6,373 nt of DNA from an uncultured Myxococcales bacterium (GTDB lineage: Bacteria; Myxococcota; UBA727; VGSZ01). Location: the NCBI GenBank assembly GCA_903952805.1, contig CAJBHN010000893.1, positions 1 to 6,373 on the forward strand. The letters run 5' to 3'. Positions 5,821-6,373 of this stretch are shown in pieces. The notes under the pieces were generated by a model. The model worked only from the letters and a program-made list of their open reading frames with translations, was not told the origin of the DNA and did no database searches. The translations under genes and the position numbers were made by a program. Positions within the stretch are counted from its first letter, which is position 1, and each line of letters opens with the position of its first letter.

Positions 5821-6373
5821 GGACCGGTCTCGCACTCATTGGCGATCAGCGAATCGCCCACAGCCCATCCCCGGCGATCCATGACGCCATCTTCGGCGCC
5901 GGCACATACGCATTGATGGCCTTCGACGACGCTGACGCCGCCTTCGCCTGCGCCGAGGCCAGTCTGCGCGGCGTCAATGTGACGGCTCCCCACAAACTCG
6001 CCGCCGCCACCCGCTATCGAGCGGTCCTTGACGAGACAGCCCGGCGTGTGGGCGCCGTCAACACGGTCGTCTACGACGATGCCGGTCGCGCCTCCTTGGC
6101 CACCAACACCGACGTGGCGGGACTTCTCGAGGCCTGGCGTCGCGCCGCCATTGCGGTCGAAGGCCAGACGGTGGGCATCATCGGCGCCGGAGGCGCTGCC
6201 CGCGCCGTCGTGGTCGCTGCCCGCGATGCCGGAGCCGCCCGCGTCGTGGTGCACGCTCGAAGCCGCGACCGGGCCGATGAGCTGGTTCGCATCGCGGCCG
6301 CGGTGGGCCTGGACGGCACTGTGGCTGAACGTGGTTCGCTGCCGGCGTCGTTGGTGATCGTGGCCGTCAGCGA
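5814..6373 (+). CDS. aroE: Shikimate dehydrogenase, 3'-truncated by window edge
   Basis: AroE reduces 3-dehydroshikimate to shikimate with NADPH in the aromatic amino acid pathway. The frame is open from ATG 5814 to the window end (186 full codons), so about a third of the usual 270-280 residues lies outside. Shikimate-domain marks are GDQRIAHSPSP (10-20), NVTAPHK with catalytic Lys61 (55-61), GAVNT (80-84) and NTD with catalytic Asp100. The nucleotide-binding domain begins with GIIGAGGAARA (121-131), and HARSRDRADEL (147-157) sits where the NADP-selecting NRTxxRA motif is expected. Two departures are seen: NTDG is NTDV, and the Asn of NRT is Ala, while the phosphate-binding Arg is kept. The segment between HSPSP and NVT is a few residues shorter than in E. 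coli. The start is either ATG 5814 (7-base overlap with ribF) or GTG 5817 (4-base GTGA overlap). Confidence 0.93.
   Translation, partial: MVRTGLALIGDQRIAHSPSPAIHDAIFGAGTYALMAFDDADAAFACAEASLRGVNVTAPHKLAAATRYRAVLDETARRVGAVNTVVYDDAGRASLATNTDVAGLLEAWRRAAIAVEGQTVGIIGAGGAARAVVVAARDAGAARVVVHARSRDRADELVRIAAAVGLDGTVAERGSLPASLVIVAVS

Noticed and set aside
5754..6254. Antisense frame of 166 codons over aroE
   Set aside because: Gly/Ala-rich translation without motifs; the aroE motifs on the plus strand explain the region.

Overview
The window is GC-rich, almost fully coding bacterial chromosome. The best guess for the host is a member of the Myxococcota or a related delta-proteobacterial-type lineage. 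This rests on a Hanks-type Ser/Thr kinase with the HRDVSPDN / KGKLTYMAPEQ wording common in myxobacterial kinases, a DUF4388-receiver-GAF protein, high GC and strong G/C bias at third codon positions. It is inference from protein style; no rRNA or other phylogenetic marker is present.

Layout: (1) 1-1203, plus strand: the 3' part of argininosuccinate lyase (argH), of the short Xanthomonas-like subtype, cut by the left window edge. (2) 1213-4688, minus strand: three signalling or envelope genes read right to left. They are a soluble Ser/Thr protein kinase (3738-4688), a DUF4388 + response-regulator receiver + GAF-like protein (1979-3667), and a small exported protein of unknown function (1213-1965). 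The gaps are 70 and 13 nt, so the last two are almost certainly cotranscribed and the kinase may be too. (3) 4834-6373, plus strand: ribF (bifunctional riboflavin kinase/FAD synthetase) overlapping aroE (shikimate dehydrogenase), which runs off the right edge.

How the genes relate: argH (arginine synthesis), ribF (FMN/FAD synthesis) and aroE (aromatic amino acid synthesis) are housekeeping genes. The minus-strand trio sits between them, convergent with argH and divergent from ribF, and looks like a self-contained regulatory module. A plausible reading is that the kinase phosphorylates or otherwise acts with the multidomain DUF4388-REC-GAF protein. The exported protein would be an envelope partner or an output. 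Nothing in the sequence proves this.

I see no RNA genes, mobile elements, CRISPR arrays or large repeats. No non-coding stretch exceeds about 145 bases. I found no clearly new biological system; the trio and its unknown exported protein are the part most worth a second look.
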